A stretch of 64,000 bases of DNA from Haloarcula amylovorans (lineage in GTDB: Archaea; Halobacteriota; Halobacteria; Halobacteriales; Haloarculaceae): positions 1,302,001 through 1,366,000 of the forward strand of contig NZ_SRIF01000001.1 in the NCBI RefSeq assembly GCF_004681185.1, given 5' to 3'. The stretch's first letter is position 1. The number at the start of each line of letters is the position of its first letter. Positions 42,512 through 52,263 of the stretch are shown here, piece after piece. The position numbers were made by a program, and so were the translations under genes. The notes beneath the pieces are model-generated. The model did no database searches. It was not told where the DNA came from and was given only the letters and a program-made list of their open reading frames with translations.

Positions 42512-43894
42512 ATGCAGCGACTGATTGGGTCCCCCGGAACACTCGGGATGCGTGCGGTCACGTTCGGTATCGTCCTCCTCCTCCTCGCAAGTGCGGTCGT
42601 CGGGTCCGCGGCGGCCGCGCCGCGACTGTTCGTGAGTGATGGGGCGCTCGAATCCGACACGGCGCTCGTCGGCGCGGACTTCGACGTGAACGTGACGGTG
42701 AAGAACATCGGTAGCGATGGCGGCGGGAAGAACGTCGCGATTACGCGAAACGGGACGAAGATAGCGGAACGGTGGGTCGTCGTCGGGGCGGACGAGACCG
42801 AGACGTTCACCGAGACGATGCAGTTCGAGGAGCCCGGTCGATACGTCATCGAGGCCGGCGACGAGAAAATCGGGACGGTGACGGTCGAACGGGCGACGAC
42901 GAGGGTCGTCGCGGAGAAGGCGAATCGACGGACCGTCGAGGTTCGGGCCGCCGCAGTTCCGACGGCGGAGCCGTACACCTTCGCGTTCCCGGCGTCGAAT
43001 CAGTCGGTGGTGGTCGATTCGTGGACCGTCGAAGCGACCCAACAGAAGTTCACACAGCGAGTGACCACCTACAGTGACCCGGCGGAGTCGGAGGCCCGCC
43101 TGCCAGGTAACGCCTCTAGCTCCGTCGTCGGTGTCGTCACGGTCGGCTCCACCGACGGGGTTGGGGCGACGACGATGCGTCTCGCAGTCAATCGGTCGCG
43201 TCTGCGCGCGGCGGGACTCGACGCGAGCGACGTGAGCATCTATCGGCAGAACGGGTCGACGTGGGAGCGAGTGGCGACGACGGTCGCCGAAAAGCGAGTC
43301 GACGCCGTGGTTTACGAGGCAAGCGTAACCGGCGCGGCGACGCTGGCGGTCGGGCGCATGGAGCCTTCCTTCAGCCTCGTCGATACCTCCTTCGAGTCGG
43401 TCGATTCTGACGCCGGCCAGCGAATCGTCCTGGAGGGCGTCGTGCGGAACGAGGGAAGTGTTGGCGGCGAGTACGACGCGGCGATGTTCGTCAACGGCGA
43501 GCGAATCAACGAGACGACCATTTCGATCCCAGCGGCGGCCGAGCGGTCGGTGCGGCTCTCACACGACGTAACGGAACCGGCGACCTACAAGATACGGTTG
43601 AACGACGCGGACGCGGGCAGTCTCGTCATCAGCGAGAGCCAGGTCGGAAGCGGCCCGAACGAGACGGCCGCAAGCGGTGACGGCGGTCAGGGACAAGACG
43701 GCGGAACGGCGGTCGCAGAACCCGATAGTAGCGCCGACAATATCCTCCCCGAGGAAGTTCCGGCGACGGTGATGGGGATCGACACGCTGTACCTCGGCGG
43801 TGGCGTCCTCGTCGCGCTCCTCGTTTTCCTCGTGGTCGCGCTGTTGCTCCGGGGTAGCGGCGGCGGCAACACCGGCGGGTTCAACGAATTGTAA
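42512..43894 (+). CDS. secreted surface protein with CARDB-like domains
   Basis: A 460-residue exported protein. It starts with a signal peptide (VTFGIVLLLLASAVVGSAAAA near residue 16). Two CARDB-like Ig folds are recognisable, at about residues 45-120 (FDVNVTVKNIGSDGGGKNV) and 285-375 (IVLEGVVRNEGSVGGEYDA). A PGF-type middle region separates them. The end has a helix (TLYLGGGVLVALLVFLVVALLL) for membrane anchoring, then GGGNTGGFNEL. It is probably a cell-surface protein. Ligand unknown. Confidence 0.78.
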   Translation: MQRLIGSPGTLGMRAVTFGIVLLLLASAVVGSAAAAPRLFVSDGALESDTALVGADFDVNVTVKNIGSDGGGKNVAITRNGTKIAERWVVVGADETETFTETMQFEEPGRYVIEAGDEKIGTVTVERATTRVVAEKANRRTVEVRAAAVPTAEPYTFAFPASNQSVVVDSWTVEATQQKFTQRVTTYSDPAESEARLPGNASSSVVGVVTVGSTDGVGATTMRLAVNRSRLRAAGLDASDVSIYRQNGSTWERVATTVAEKRVDAVVYEASVTGAATLAVGRMEPSFSLVDTSFESVDSDAGQRIVLEGVVRNEGSVGGEYDAAMFVNGERINETTISIPAAAERSVRLSHDVTEPATYKIRLNDADAGSLVISESQVGSGPNETAASGDGGQGQDGGTAVAEPDSSADNILPEEVPATVMGIDTLYLGGGVLVALLVFLVVALLLRGSGGGNTGGFNEL

Positions 43895-43954
43895 TCCCGC
43901 GGTAGCGGGAGGACGGAGGGTAATCCTTTTTGCGTCGGTGTGCCAGTCACCGGT

Positions 43955-44254
43955 ATGGACTGGCCGCACGACCCGGACGGTGAGGAAGGGAGCGAAGGGA
44001 GGCGGAAGTACGGACACGCCGTCCTCGCGAAGAAGATCGACGAAGAAGAGGACTTTCCGCTTTCGGCCGACGAGTACGTCGAGCAGTACGGCAACCACCC
44101 GGTTCGTATCGACTACGAGACGGTGGTTAGCGTCGAGGAAATCTTCGACCACGTCGACCAGGCGGAGTTCGAGGATTTCCCGGACTTTCATAAGTCCCTC
44201 GGCAGAGCGCTGCGGGAAGCCAACCTGTGGCCTTACCGCCTCGACCACGCCTGA
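43955..44254 (+). CDS. conserved haloarchaeal protein (DUF5785-like)
   Basis: A 99-residue acidic protein beginning MDWPHDPDGEEG with a central GHAVLAKKIDEEEDFPLSADEY and VEEIFDHVDQAEFEDFPDFH. It matches a family that I recall as DUF5785 in haloarchaea. Function unknown. It starts 60 bases after the surface-protein gene. Confidence 0.65.
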   Translation: MDWPHDPDGEEGSEGRRKYGHAVLAKKIDEEEDFPLSADEYVEQYGNHPVRIDYETVVSVEEIFDHVDQAEFEDFPDFHKSLGRALREANLWPYRLDHA

Positions 44255-44325
44255 TCCTCGCCGTCGACCGGCACGTCGTGTGTGCCCACGACACATACTT
44301 GTAGCGGGCTGTTGTACGGCCACAT

Positions 44326-44658
44326 ATGGCGGCACAACGTTCCGAATCCGGTCCGGACGAGTTGCCCGAGACAGTCGTCAGCGACTTGCTATCGGCCGAT
44401 AGCTGTCGGGTCGCGTTGTCGATTTTGGACGAGCACGGCGAGCCGATGGTCGTCGAGGATTTAGCGACGGCCGTCGTCGCGGCCCGTGACGATGTCGCAG
44501 AATCGGGCGTGACCGACGACGACCGAGCGGCGGTGTGCGAGGAACTCTACGACGAACACATCCCAAAGCTGATGGCGACCGGCGTGCTGTCCTACGACTC
44601 GATGCTCGGAACGGTGACGCTGTTGCGTCGCGGACTCGTCGGCCGCGGACGGGCCTGA
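44326..44658 (+). CDS. DUF7344-type winged-helix protein
   Basis: A 110-residue protein with a predicted winged helix: LPETVVSDLLSADSCRVALSI near residue 13, VVEDLATAVVA near residue 42, and YDEHIPKLMATGVLSYD near residue 75. This is the haloarchaeal DUF7344 regulator layout as I recall it. It probably binds DNA. No operator is seen. A TATA-like ACATACTTG lies about 25-30 bp upstream of the ATG, so it may be leaderless. Confidence 0.7.
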   Translation: MAAQRSESGPDELPETVVSDLLSADSCRVALSILDEHGEPMVVEDLATAVVAARDDVAESGVTDDDRAAVCEELYDEHIPKLMATGVLSYDSMLGTVTLLRRGLVGRGRA

Positions 44659-44723
44659 GACGGACGGTGGACGAGCGGATTCCGACAGACCAATACTGAC
44701 CGGCGTCGAAGCGACGAGCGACA

Positions 44724-45482
44724 GTGACGAACACGCAGGTTACCCACATCCAGATCGACAACTACGGCCCGTGGACGGTGACGCCGGAACCCCGCCGTGA
44801 GGTCGACCTTCAGACGCTTCAGTCCCGACTGTACGCCGACCTCGCACAGCTCGTCGGCAACCGCGACGGCTACATCTTCTTCTCGCGGTTCGATAACATG
44901 ATCGCGGTCACGAACGGCCTCGACGAAGCCGATCACGCGCTGATCCAGGAATCGGTCGGTAACCGCTATCCGGTCACGATGAGCCTCTCCGTGGCGACCG
45001 GCACGACCCCCGTCTCGGCGCTCGGGACGGCGACCGAACAGCTACAGGACGCCGGAAGCGCACAGGACGACGGCCGCCGCGAGGTGCTACGCGGCCAGAC
45101 CATCGACGACGAGTTCCGGACCGAGACGGACGTGCAGTTGGCGCATTTCGACGTGGACGACGCGACCGAGAAGTACACCGACCAGTTGAACGAGTTCGAT
45201 ACGTTCATCCAAATAGAACAGGGGTACGCGGCGCTGATGAAGTACATGCGCGAGGCCCACGATTCGCTCTCGTTTTTCGTCGGCGGCGACAACGTCATCG
45301 CGGTCTGTCCGTCGTTGTCGGCCGACGCGTATCACGACGCGATCGACCACGTCAGCGAGTCGGTCGACGTCGAGTTGAAAGTCGGCGTCGGACAAGGTCG
45401 TACCGCCTCGGACGCCGGCATGGACGCGAAACACGCCCTGGAGACGTGCCGAGCCACCGGCGAGACGGTCACCTTCGAATAG
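44724..45482 (+). CDS. arfA: GTP cyclohydrolase III
   Basis: A 252-residue archaeal enzyme producing FAPy-GTP for flavin and F420 synthesis. Two cyclase-like domains are seen: IQIDNYGPWTVTPEPRREVD at the start, NRDGYIFFSRFDNMIAVTNG near residue 45 and LSFFVGGDNVIAVCPS near residue 185. The fold is related to nucleotide cyclases, with Asp residues at metal sites. Start is GTG 44724. It is a stand-alone gene here. Confidence 0.88.
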   Translation: MTNTQVTHIQIDNYGPWTVTPEPRREVDLQTLQSRLYADLAQLVGNRDGYIFFSRFDNMIAVTNGLDEADHALIQESVGNRYPVTMSLSVATGTTPVSALGTATEQLQDAGSAQDDGRREVLRGQTIDDEFRTETDVQLAHFDVDDATEKYTDQLNEFDTFIQIEQGYAALMKYMREAHDSLSFFVGGDNVIAVCPSLSADAYHDAIDHVSESVDVELKVGVGQGRTASDAGMDAKHALETCRATGETVTFE

Positions 45483-45561
45483 CGAGCCCTTGTGCTTAGG
45501 TACCACGCCACATAAGCGTAGTGGAGGTATCTTTTAGACCAGTCGTGTGATACTGACACAC

Positions 45562-46146
45562 ATGAACGAGCCGGTCTCAGTGCGGGAGGTGATGAACCGC
45601 GAGTACGTGGGTGTGAGCGAGTCGGATGACCTCCTCGAAACGACAGAACTGCTGGTTCGAGAAGACGAAGCCGTCGCGCTGGTCCTGCGAGGCAACGACC
45701 CCATCGGCGTCCTGACGCGGGAGGACATCCTCTCGTATCTCGTCTCGGAGGGCGAAACCGAATCCGCGGTCGTCGGCGACGCGATGACCGAGTCAGTCCC
45801 CTCGATCTCGCCCGATGCGCGACTCCCCGAGGCCCGAGACAGGATGGCCGCGTGGTCCGCTCAGTGGGTCCTGATAACCGAGGACGGCGAGCCGAAGGGG
45901 ACCGTAACCGAACACGACATCCTCTCGACCGCTCGGCTGGAAAGCGAAAGCACGACGAACGCCGAGACCGACGTGGAAGGCACACAGATGGCGACCACCG
46001 GACAGGCCGCGACCACCGACGGCGCGACCACCGCAGCGGAGGACTCCTTCGACGAACAGGGTATCTGTTCGGCCTGCGGAACGTTCACGCGAAGCCTCGC
46101 GTCGTTCAACGGGCAGTTGCTGTGTGCGGACTGCCGGGACGTCTGA
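45562..46146 (+). CDS. CBS-domain protein with C-terminal zinc ribbon
   Basis: A 194-residue protein. Two CBS repeats (residues 1-60, VREVMNREYVGVSESDDL; and about 70-125, VVGDAMTESVPSISPD) form an adenosine-nucleotide-binding Bateman pair. A Thr/Ala-rich linker follows, then a C-terminal zinc knuckle GICSACGTFTRS...LLCADCRDV with four Cys. The combination suggests sensing of energy state coupled to nucleic-acid or protein binding, but no target is known. Start ATG 45562 begins MNEPVSVREVM. Confidence 0.82.
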   Translation: MNEPVSVREVMNREYVGVSESDDLLETTELLVREDEAVALVLRGNDPIGVLTREDILSYLVSEGETESAVVGDAMTESVPSISPDARLPEARDRMAAWSAQWVLITEDGEPKGTVTEHDILSTARLESESTTNAETDVEGTQMATTGQAATTDGATTAAEDSFDEQGICSACGTFTRSLASFNGQLLCADCRDV

Positions 46147-46188
46147 CCCATCGGCCGCAGCAACTGTTTTCCACCAGCGACCCCCAGT

Positions 46189-46662
46189 TTGTCCGTGGAG
46201 ATAACGACCGCCACGACCGACGACATCGACACCGTTGTCGATCTCTGGGTCGAACTCGCCCGCGACCAGCGAGCGCACGGTTCGCACCTCCTCGCGGACG
46301 AAAACCGGACCACGGTGCGGGAAGCGACGCTCCAGCGCATCGTCGCCGAAGACCTGCTAGTCGCTCGCGTCGACGGGACGATCGTCGGGTTCGTCATGCT
46401 GACGATAGAGCGCGGCCGCTACGAACAGCGACGGGTCCGCGGACTCGTCGAGAACATCTACGTCAGTCCGGCGTATCGACGACGGGGTATCGGGAGCGCT
46501 CTCTTGGGAGCCGCCGAAGCGACGCTCACCGAGGCGGGCGCAGACATCGTCGCGTTGGAAGCCCTCGCCGAGAACGAAGCGGCGCGCCAGTTCTACACCG
46601 CACACGGCTACACCCCCCACCGCGTCGAACTCGAAAAGCCGACCGAAAGCGATACGCTCTAA
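46189..46662 (+). CDS. GNAT family N-acetyltransferase
   Basis: A 157-residue acetyltransferase. The acetyl-CoA motif is VRGLVENIYVSPAYRRRGIGSALLG near residue 83, with R-x-x-G-x-G/A. NEAARQFYTAHGYTPH near residue 125 is the C-terminal helix-strand. Start is uncertain: TTG 46189, or GTG 46195 two codons later. The tRNA-Thr gene begins 30 bp after the stop. Substrate unknown. Confidence 0.8.
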   Translation: MSVEITTATTDDIDTVVDLWVELARDQRAHGSHLLADENRTTVREATLQRIVAEDLLVARVDGTIVGFVMLTIERGRYEQRRVRGLVENIYVSPAYRRRGIGSALLGAAEATLTEAGADIVALEALAENEAARQFYTAHGYTPHRVELEKPTESDTL

Positions 46663-46692
46663 ACAGTCCCCCTGTAACGATTGCATGCGAGC

Positions 46693-46766
46693 GCCAGGGG
46701 AGCTTGGGTGGTCCAAGCACTCGACTTGTAATCGAGAGTTCGTGGGTTCAAATCCCACCCCTGGCT
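46693..46766 (+). tRNA. tRNA-Thr (anticodon UGU)
   Basis: A 74-nt cloverleaf. Acceptor GCCAGGG (46693-46699) pairs with CCCTGGC (46759-46765); T46766 is the discriminator. The anticodon arm CTCGA-CTTGTAA-TCGAG has anticodon TGT at 46727-46729. The T arm is GTGGG-TTCAAAT-CCCAC. CCA is not encoded and no intron is seen. No tRNA-tail repeats occur downstream, unlike tRNA-Ser. Confidence 0.95.
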
Positions 46767-46854
46767 CTTCTCGCCGGGTCCGCCGAGGACGCCGTTGTTT
46801 CGATGGCGACCCTACCATTTAATATCCAGAGAATCTAACGAATATAGAATCATC

Positions 46855-48021
46855 GTGGACTCGTTTCTCACGACGGCGAGGCGCTTCGCACGTCGTTTAC
46901 CTACCGTACTCACGATTTTCGGGTTGGTTCTCTGCAGTGGCATCGCCGCCGAGTTCGCGTACCGCCTCTACGGTTCCCCACCGATGACGAGTGTCTTTCT
47001 CGTCGGTGTCGCGACGAGTCTTCCCTTTACACTCGTCATCGTCAGCGCCGGATACGGTCTGCCGAAATTGACGGTCAGTGAGCGATACTACCCGCGAATC
47101 GGCGCGTGGGCGCTGGTCGGTGGCGTTTTCCTCGGGACGATACTGTCAGCCTTCGGGCCGCTCCTGTTCGACGATGTCCTGAGCCAGGTTGGCTTGCTCC
47201 GCTGGGGGCTCTCGGTGGGTGTCGGTAGCGGCTTCCTCGCCGGGTGCTTCAACGCTCGGGTCATCGAGGGGCGAGTAGCCGCCGAACGGGCGCAGGTCCG
47301 AGCGGAGGAGGCGGAGGATCGACAGGAGATACTCGAGTACCTGAACGCACTGCTCAGACACGAGGTGCTGAACGCCGCGACAGTCGTGTACGGACAAGCA
47401 AATCTCATCGAAGCCGGACTCGATTCGGAATCACCACATCACGTCCGACTCGGCAACATCGAACGGCAAGCGGACGACCTGGCCGCCGTCGTGAAAGATG
47501 TCCAGCTGTTGATACGCGCCAACGAGACACAGGACACGATAGAACCGATAGACCTCTGCACGGTCATCAGTACCGAAGTAGAGAAACTGGCCGTTCGCAG
47601 CGACGACCTAGTGACGGAACTCGACCTGCCCGAATCAGCTGTGGTAATGGCGGACAGCCTCGTCAATCGTCTCTTCTCGAATCTATTCAGGAACGCCGTC
47701 GAACACGCCGAGACGACTCCCGTTACACTGACCATCACAGCGACAGTAGACGAAGCGAACGTACGCGTCCGGATTCGAGACAACGGACCGGGCGTTCCCG
47801 AAAGCCTGCGAGATCACTTGTTCGACCCCACGATGGACCGGCACGACACCGAAATACGATTGGGGACCGTCATCGTCGGACGACTCGTCGACCGATACGA
47901 CGGGGAGATAGAACTCTCCCGGACGGGGCCCAAGGGAACGACGATCGCTGTACGACTGCCGCTAGTGGAGGAGTCCGGTTCGAGTGATACGCAGACTGCC
48001 GTCGAACCGTCGGGTCGGTGA
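46855..48021 (+). CDS. membrane sensor histidine kinase
   Basis: A 388-residue kinase. Residues 15-140 contain four hydrophobic helices (LTIFGLVLCSGIAAEFAY; MTSVFLVGVATSLPFTLVIV; WALVGGVFLGTILSAFG; LSVGVGSGFLAGCF), then a coiled segment. The H-box is ALLRHEVLNAATVVYG, the N-box LFSNLFRNAVEHAE and the G-box IRDNGPGVPESL. No response regulator is adjacent, so it belongs to the many orphan haloarchaeal kinases. Start GTG 46855 is chosen because the stretch before it looks like promoter (CATTTAATATCC at 46816-46827). Confidence 0.85.
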   Translation: MDSFLTTARRFARRLPTVLTIFGLVLCSGIAAEFAYRLYGSPPMTSVFLVGVATSLPFTLVIVSAGYGLPKLTVSERYYPRIGAWALVGGVFLGTILSAFGPLLFDDVLSQVGLLRWGLSVGVGSGFLAGCFNARVIEGRVAAERAQVRAEEAEDRQEILEYLNALLRHEVLNAATVVYGQANLIEAGLDSESPHHVRLGNIERQADDLAAVVKDVQLLIRANETQDTIEPIDLCTVISTEVEKLAVRSDDLVTELDLPESAVVMADSLVNRLFSNLFRNAVEHAETTPVTLTITATVDEANVRVRIRDNGPGVPESLRDHLFDPTMDRHDTEIRLGTVIVGRLVDRYDGEIELSRTGPKGTTIAVRLPLVEESGSSDTQTAVEPSGR

Positions 48022-48153
48022 CGCCACCTCGACCGCGATTCCCGTCTCCGCGACATCTCCGTGCGAACCCACAGAGAGACGGTGAGAGCGACTGCTTTCG
48101 TTTGCATGCAGAATGCCCCTATGTGAGGCAAATGTAGTGGAAATACCCGAATT

Positions 48154-49467
48154 TTGAGTCCCAATAGTGATTCGCCGGCAGATGGAGGAGAGAGTCGGCA
48201 GCGCACGAACACGTCGAGTATTCGAGAATTTTCGATTTCCCGTGACCGTCTCGGCTGGTGGATTTTCGTCGTTGGGCTCGGAATAGCGATGGCGTTTGTC
48301 GCCGCTCGCTTCACCGGAATACTCGTACTCGGTGTGTTCGGCTACTACGCGACGCGTCCGATCTGTCGACGGATGCGCAAGCTCGTCGATTCGAATCGCC
48401 TCGCTGCGGCGTTTACCGCCCTTGTCGTCCTCCTGCCGATATTTCTGTTGTTGTCCGTCCTCGTCGTTCGGGCGGTCCAACGGGTCCAACAGTTCCTGAA
48501 CGGGTCGGATGCAGTCTCGCTCCTCGGACAGCTTCCGTCGCTCGACTCGCTCAGTTCCGCCCAGCGCCAGCAGTTGCGAACGTTGCTCAGCGACCCGACC
48601 GCGCTGCTCAGCGGGCAGGGCGGCGCGTTGCTCTCGAACGGAGATCTGATACTACAGGCTTTGCAGGCGACGTTCAACACGATCCTCATTCTCGGGCTCG
48701 CGCTGACGCTCGCGTACGTCCTCCTGGCGAAAGACACTGGTCTCGCCGACGCCTTCGTCGAACTTGTGGGCGGCCGCGAGACGACGACGTACGCCTACGC
48801 CGCGGCCGTCGACGAGGACCTCGAATCGGTGTTCTTCGGCAACCTCCTGTTCGCCAGCATCATGGCAGTCGTCGCGGTGGTCGTATACTGGACGACGAAC
48901 CTGTTGGCACCCCAGGGCCTGCAGATCCCGCTGGTGCTCGTTCTGGGCTTCCTGACTGGCGTTGCGAGTCTGGTTCCGGTCGTCGTCGGTAAGATTGTCT
49001 ACGTACCCGTGGTCGCGTACCTCGGCTTGCAGGCGCTTCGGTCCGGTAGCGGCGGGGTCACGTTCGTCCTCGCGGCACTCGTCGTGTACGTACTCGTACT
49101 GGACCTGCTTCCGCAGGCGGTCGTCCAACCGTACGTCTCCGGCCGCCAGTTCGATATGACCCTGCTGCTGTTCGCATATATTCTCGGCCCGATGGCGCTC
49201 GGATGGCCCGGCTTCTTCCTCTTCCCCATCCTGTTCATCCTCGTGTTGGAAGCGGTCCGCATCGTGCTACCTGAACTCCTCCACGGGGAACAGCCTCGAC
49301 CGACCGCGAGACTCGACACCGAGTCCGGCACCGACCCGGTCGAAGAACGCGACGACGTTCCGACGGCGGCGGGCGACAACGCGGGAGAGGTCTCCACCAG
49401 CGACGACGGAACCGACTCGACGGACCCGCAGATAGGCGGCGACAGTTCCTCGTCCGACTCCGACTGA
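48154..49467 (+). CDS. AI-2E family transporter
   Basis: A 437-residue polytopic membrane protein of the AI-2E/PerM family, with about eight hydrophobic helices. The central region LLAKDTGLADAFVELVGGRETTTYAYAAAVDED and ending LFLFPILFILVLEA match the family. The C-terminal 75 residues are acidic and disordered. Start is TTG 48154; no ATG is available before the first helix. Substrate is unknown, as for most members. Confidence 0.8.
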   Translation: MSPNSDSPADGGESRQRTNTSSIREFSISRDRLGWWIFVVGLGIAMAFVAARFTGILVLGVFGYYATRPICRRMRKLVDSNRLAAAFTALVVLLPIFLLLSVLVVRAVQRVQQFLNGSDAVSLLGQLPSLDSLSSAQRQQLRTLLSDPTALLSGQGGALLSNGDLILQALQATFNTILILGLALTLAYVLLAKDTGLADAFVELVGGRETTTYAYAAAVDEDLESVFFGNLLFASIMAVVAVVVYWTTNLLAPQGLQIPLVLVLGFLTGVASLVPVVVGKIVYVPVVAYLGLQALRSGSGGVTFVLAALVVYVLVLDLLPQAVVQPYVSGRQFDMTLLLFAYILGPMALGWPGFFLFPILFILVLEAVRIVLPELLHGEQPRPTARLDTESGTDPVEERDDVPTAAGDNAGEVSTSDDGTDSTDPQIGGDSSSSDSD

Positions 49468-49476
49468 GCCGCCGGC

Positions 49477-50637
49477 TCACACGGGACGGCCGTCCGGGCG
49501 ATACCACACGCCGTCGTACCAGAGACAAAAGACCGGCCCATCGCTGCCGAGATGGACGCCCCTGTCGCCGTCGAACTGGCCGGTGACGGTCGAGAGATCC
49601 TGCGGGACGACGACGCCGTGGTCTCTCGTCCGCTTGCCGTCGCCGCCGCCGAACCGTTCGCCGTCGGCGAGCGTGTGACTCGCGCGCGCCCACTCGGTAT
49701 CCTCGGCGGCCTCGGCGTTGTAGACGAAGCCGTTGGTGTGACCGCGCGCGTAGCAGTTTCTGAGACTGGTCCCCCGTCCCTGATTGTAGATCCCCCACGA
49801 AACGTCGCCACCGCCCTGGAAGTAACAATCGGAGAACGAGACGCCGCGGGAGTGTTCGCCGACGAGGATGCCGATCGTCATACTGTCGTCGTCGGCCGCC
49901 TGCCCGTTCTTCTCGACGTAGGCGTTCTCGACTTCGAGTGCCTGCACGCGGTCGAATCGGAGTCCGTTGCGCCCGTTCTGCTCGAAGCTCCCGCCCTCGA
50001 CGTGACCCGCGTAGTTCTGTCGCCAGTTGACGCCGTCCCGTCCGTTGAAGTACGCGTTCGAGGAGGCCAGCGTGACGCCGTGAATGCCCTCGCCGACGTA
50101 CCACCCGTCGCGGCCGTTCTCCTCCGCGACGCAGCCGTAGAACCGGTGGGTGTTCGGCGCGAATTCGTTTGGCGGGTTCTCGCCGGCGTCGTACTCCCGT
50201 GCGCCGGCGACGTGAAACCCATCTTCGGCGGCGTCTTTCACCGTGACGTCGCGGAACATGGTGTAGCGACCGCCACGCTTCTCGACGCCGTGTTTCCCTC
50301 CGCGAATCGTGACATCGTTGAAATTGGGTCCTGGCGGCCGGTTGACCGGCGCGTCCACGTCCACGACCAGCGTCGGGACGCTATCGTCTGCGTTCTCGAT
50401 GACCGTGTGGTTCCCGCCGCGCAGCGTCGCGGTCTTGGCCCACCGAATGGGAAACTCCTCGCGTTCCGGGTCGTAGCTCGGCAGTACGAGGACGATGCCG
50501 CCGTCGCGCCAGTGGTCGCCCAGTGCATCGTGGGCCGCCTGAATCGTCTCGTCGGTGCCCGCTTCGCCCGCCGCACGGACCAGCGTCGGGCCGCTCTCGT
50601 CGACGAAGCGGCGCAGTGCGTTCGTGATATTAGACAT
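49477..50637 (-). CDS. right-handed parallel beta-helix protein
   Basis: A 386-residue protein with repeated coils of about 22 residues containing Asn/Gly ladders, as in pectate-lyase-like beta helices (GGKHGVEKRGGRYTMFRDVTV, EENGRDGWYVGEGIHGVTLAS, NGRNGLRFDRVQALEVENA and more). The N-terminus (MSNITNALRRFVDESGPTLV) is a helical cap. No signal peptide is present. Substrate, if any, is unknown; many such proteins bind or cleave polysaccharide. It is convergent with the AI-2E gene. Confidence 0.75.
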   Translation of the reverse strand: MSNITNALRRFVDESGPTLVRAAGEAGTDETIQAAHDALGDHWRDGGIVLVLPSYDPEREEFPIRWAKTATLRGGNHTVIENADDSVPTLVVDVDAPVNRPPGPNFNDVTIRGGKHGVEKRGGRYTMFRDVTVKDAAEDGFHVAGAREYDAGENPPNEFAPNTHRFYGCVAEENGRDGWYVGEGIHGVTLASSNAYFNGRDGVNWRQNYAGHVEGGSFEQNGRNGLRFDRVQALEVENAYVEKNGQAADDDSMTIGILVGEHSRGVSFSDCYFQGGGDVSWGIYNQGRGTSLRNCYARGHTNGFVYNAEAAEDTEWARASHTLADGERFGGGDGKRTRDHGVVVPQDLSTVTGQFDGDRGVHLGSDGPVFCLWYDGVWYRPDGRPV

Positions 50638-50693
50638 GCCGTTGGTTCTACCCGGTCTCGACGCTTGCGATGCATGGGTCCGTCGCTCTGTTC

Positions 50694-51731
50694 TCAGTCG
50701 TCTTCGGGCCACCACCGGAGCGTCAGCGCGACTGACCCGTCGAGACCGAAGACGCTATTCTGGCGGTCGACGGTCGCTGTCTGCGGGGCGACCACCGTCG
50801 CCGTCTCGTCACCGATAGTGACCGAGACGGATTCCCCACCCTCGGTCAACCTATCGGCCAGTCCGTCGAGGTCCGACAGCAACACCGTCCGTTCGACGCT
50901 GGCACTTTGGTCCCGGCCTCGTTCCTCGACGCCACCGACCACGGGTTCGAGGTTCACGTCCCGCGAGCGGTTCGAGAGGACAGCGTTGACAACCGCACCC
51001 AGGAGGATAATGAGACCGATGATATAGAGCCACGTCAACAAGACGAGGATGCTAGCGACGATGTTCCCGCCCGCGCCGCCGGACTTGAACGTCGTGAACA
51101 ACGCCTGTGCGACCGTGAGGCCGACGGCGGCGAAGAGCGTCCCCGGAACGATTTCGGCGACCGTCACGTCCGTGTCGGGGAAGATGTAGTACATCGGGTA
51201 GAAGACGACGAACAGGCCGATAGCCGTGACGCTACCACCAAGTACCGCCCCAAGGATGCCCCCGCTCTCAACCGAAACCGAGTTGCCAACGACGCTGACG
51301 CCGACGATGGCCAGCGTGACGGTGGCGAGCAACAGCAATCCGTCGAGCAACTGGTCGCCGAACGTGTTCTGCTGTTCGGTCTCGTAGATATCGGAAAAAG
51401 CGGTGTCAAGCCCCCGAAAGATGCGAAGAGCCCCCCAGACGAGGAAGGCGAGGCCGAGAATCGAGACGGAGGCGTCGGCGTCGGTCAATCCCTGCTGGAT
51501 GACCTGACTCGCCTCTTCGGTCAACACGGCCTGCATGATGGCGACGATGGACTCGCGCAACGCGACGTTCTGGGTCCGCTGGACGAGCGTCAGCACCAGC
51601 AAGAGCAGCGGCAAGATGGAAATAAAGGCGTGATAGGCGATCGAGCCGGCCATGAACGTTATCTTCTCCGCTCTGGCCTCGTGGACGATGGCCCGCAGCA
51701 CCTCCTCGGTGCGGGCACGATTGACGCGCAT
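50694..51731 (-). CDS. YihY/BrkB family inner-membrane protein
   Basis: A 345-residue membrane protein of the YihY/virulence-factor BrkB family with six hydrophobic helices, the first around FMAGSIAYHAFISILPLLLLVL. The family block AFLVWGALRIFRGLDTAFSDIYE is near residue 93. The last 80 residues are soluble and hydrophilic (NLEPVVGGVEERG...). Start ATG 51731 begins MRVNRARTEEVL; a longer frame adds a non-family extension. Function is not established. Confidence 0.82.
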   Translation of the reverse strand: MRVNRARTEEVLRAIVHEARAEKITFMAGSIAYHAFISILPLLLLVLTLVQRTQNVALRESIVAIMQAVLTEEASQVIQQGLTDADASVSILGLAFLVWGALRIFRGLDTAFSDIYETEQQNTFGDQLLDGLLLLATVTLAIVGVSVVGNSVSVESGGILGAVLGGSVTAIGLFVVFYPMYYIFPDTDVTVAEIVPGTLFAAVGLTVAQALFTTFKSGGAGGNIVASILVLLTWLYIIGLIILLGAVVNAVLSNRSRDVNLEPVVGGVEERGRDQSASVERTVLLSDLDGLADRLTEGGESVSVTIGDETATVVAPQTATVDRQNSVFGLDGSVALTLRWWPEDD

Positions 51732-51825
51732 GACAGCGGGTTCGACAGGCCGGCGCAAATACCCACCGTCCGCACCGTCGCTACGCTGACGTGGGCTTAT
51801 GACCCTTCGGCCCGTATGAGGGACC

Positions 51826-52221
51826 ATGAGCGAACTCCCCGCGAACGACGAGGAGTGGCGCGAAATGCTGACAGATGAAGAGTACGAGATCCTCCGTGAA
51901 GCCGGGACCGAACCGCGCTTCAGCAGCGACCTGCTGGACGTCAAAGACGAGGGCGTCTTCGTCTGTGCCGGCTGCGGGGCGGAGCTGTTCGACAGCGACG
52001 AGAAGTTCGACTCCGAGACCGGGTGGCCGAGCTTCTGGGACGTCTACGAGGACGGTAACATCGAGACGCGCCTCGACGAGAGTCACGGGATGCGACGGAC
52101 GGAAGTCGTCTGTGGCAGCTGCGGCGGCCACCTCGGCCACGTCTTCGACGACGGGCCGGAACCGACCGGCAAGCGCTACTGCATCAACGGCGCAGCGCTG
52201 GACTTCGAAGCCGACGAGTAG
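51826..52221 (+). CDS. msrB: peptide-methionine (R)-S-oxide reductase
   Basis: A 131-residue MsrB, which reduces methionine-R-sulfoxide in proteins. The zinc site is built by VCAGCGAEL near residue 46 and CGSCGGHLGH near residue 94. GWPSFWDVY is the substrate region. RYCINGAALDF near residue 119 carries the catalytic Cys. The length and motifs are typical. A glutaredoxin-like gene lies convergently next to it, a possible redox partner. Confidence 0.93.
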   Translation: MSELPANDEEWREMLTDEEYEILREAGTEPRFSSDLLDVKDEGVFVCAGCGAELFDSDEKFDSETGWPSFWDVYEDGNIETRLDESHGMRRTEVVCGSCGGHLGHVFDDGPEPTGKRYCINGAALDFEADE

Positions 52222-52263
52222 GCCGTTCTCCGCGTTTTCCAGTCAGTTTCGAACCGACGCCGC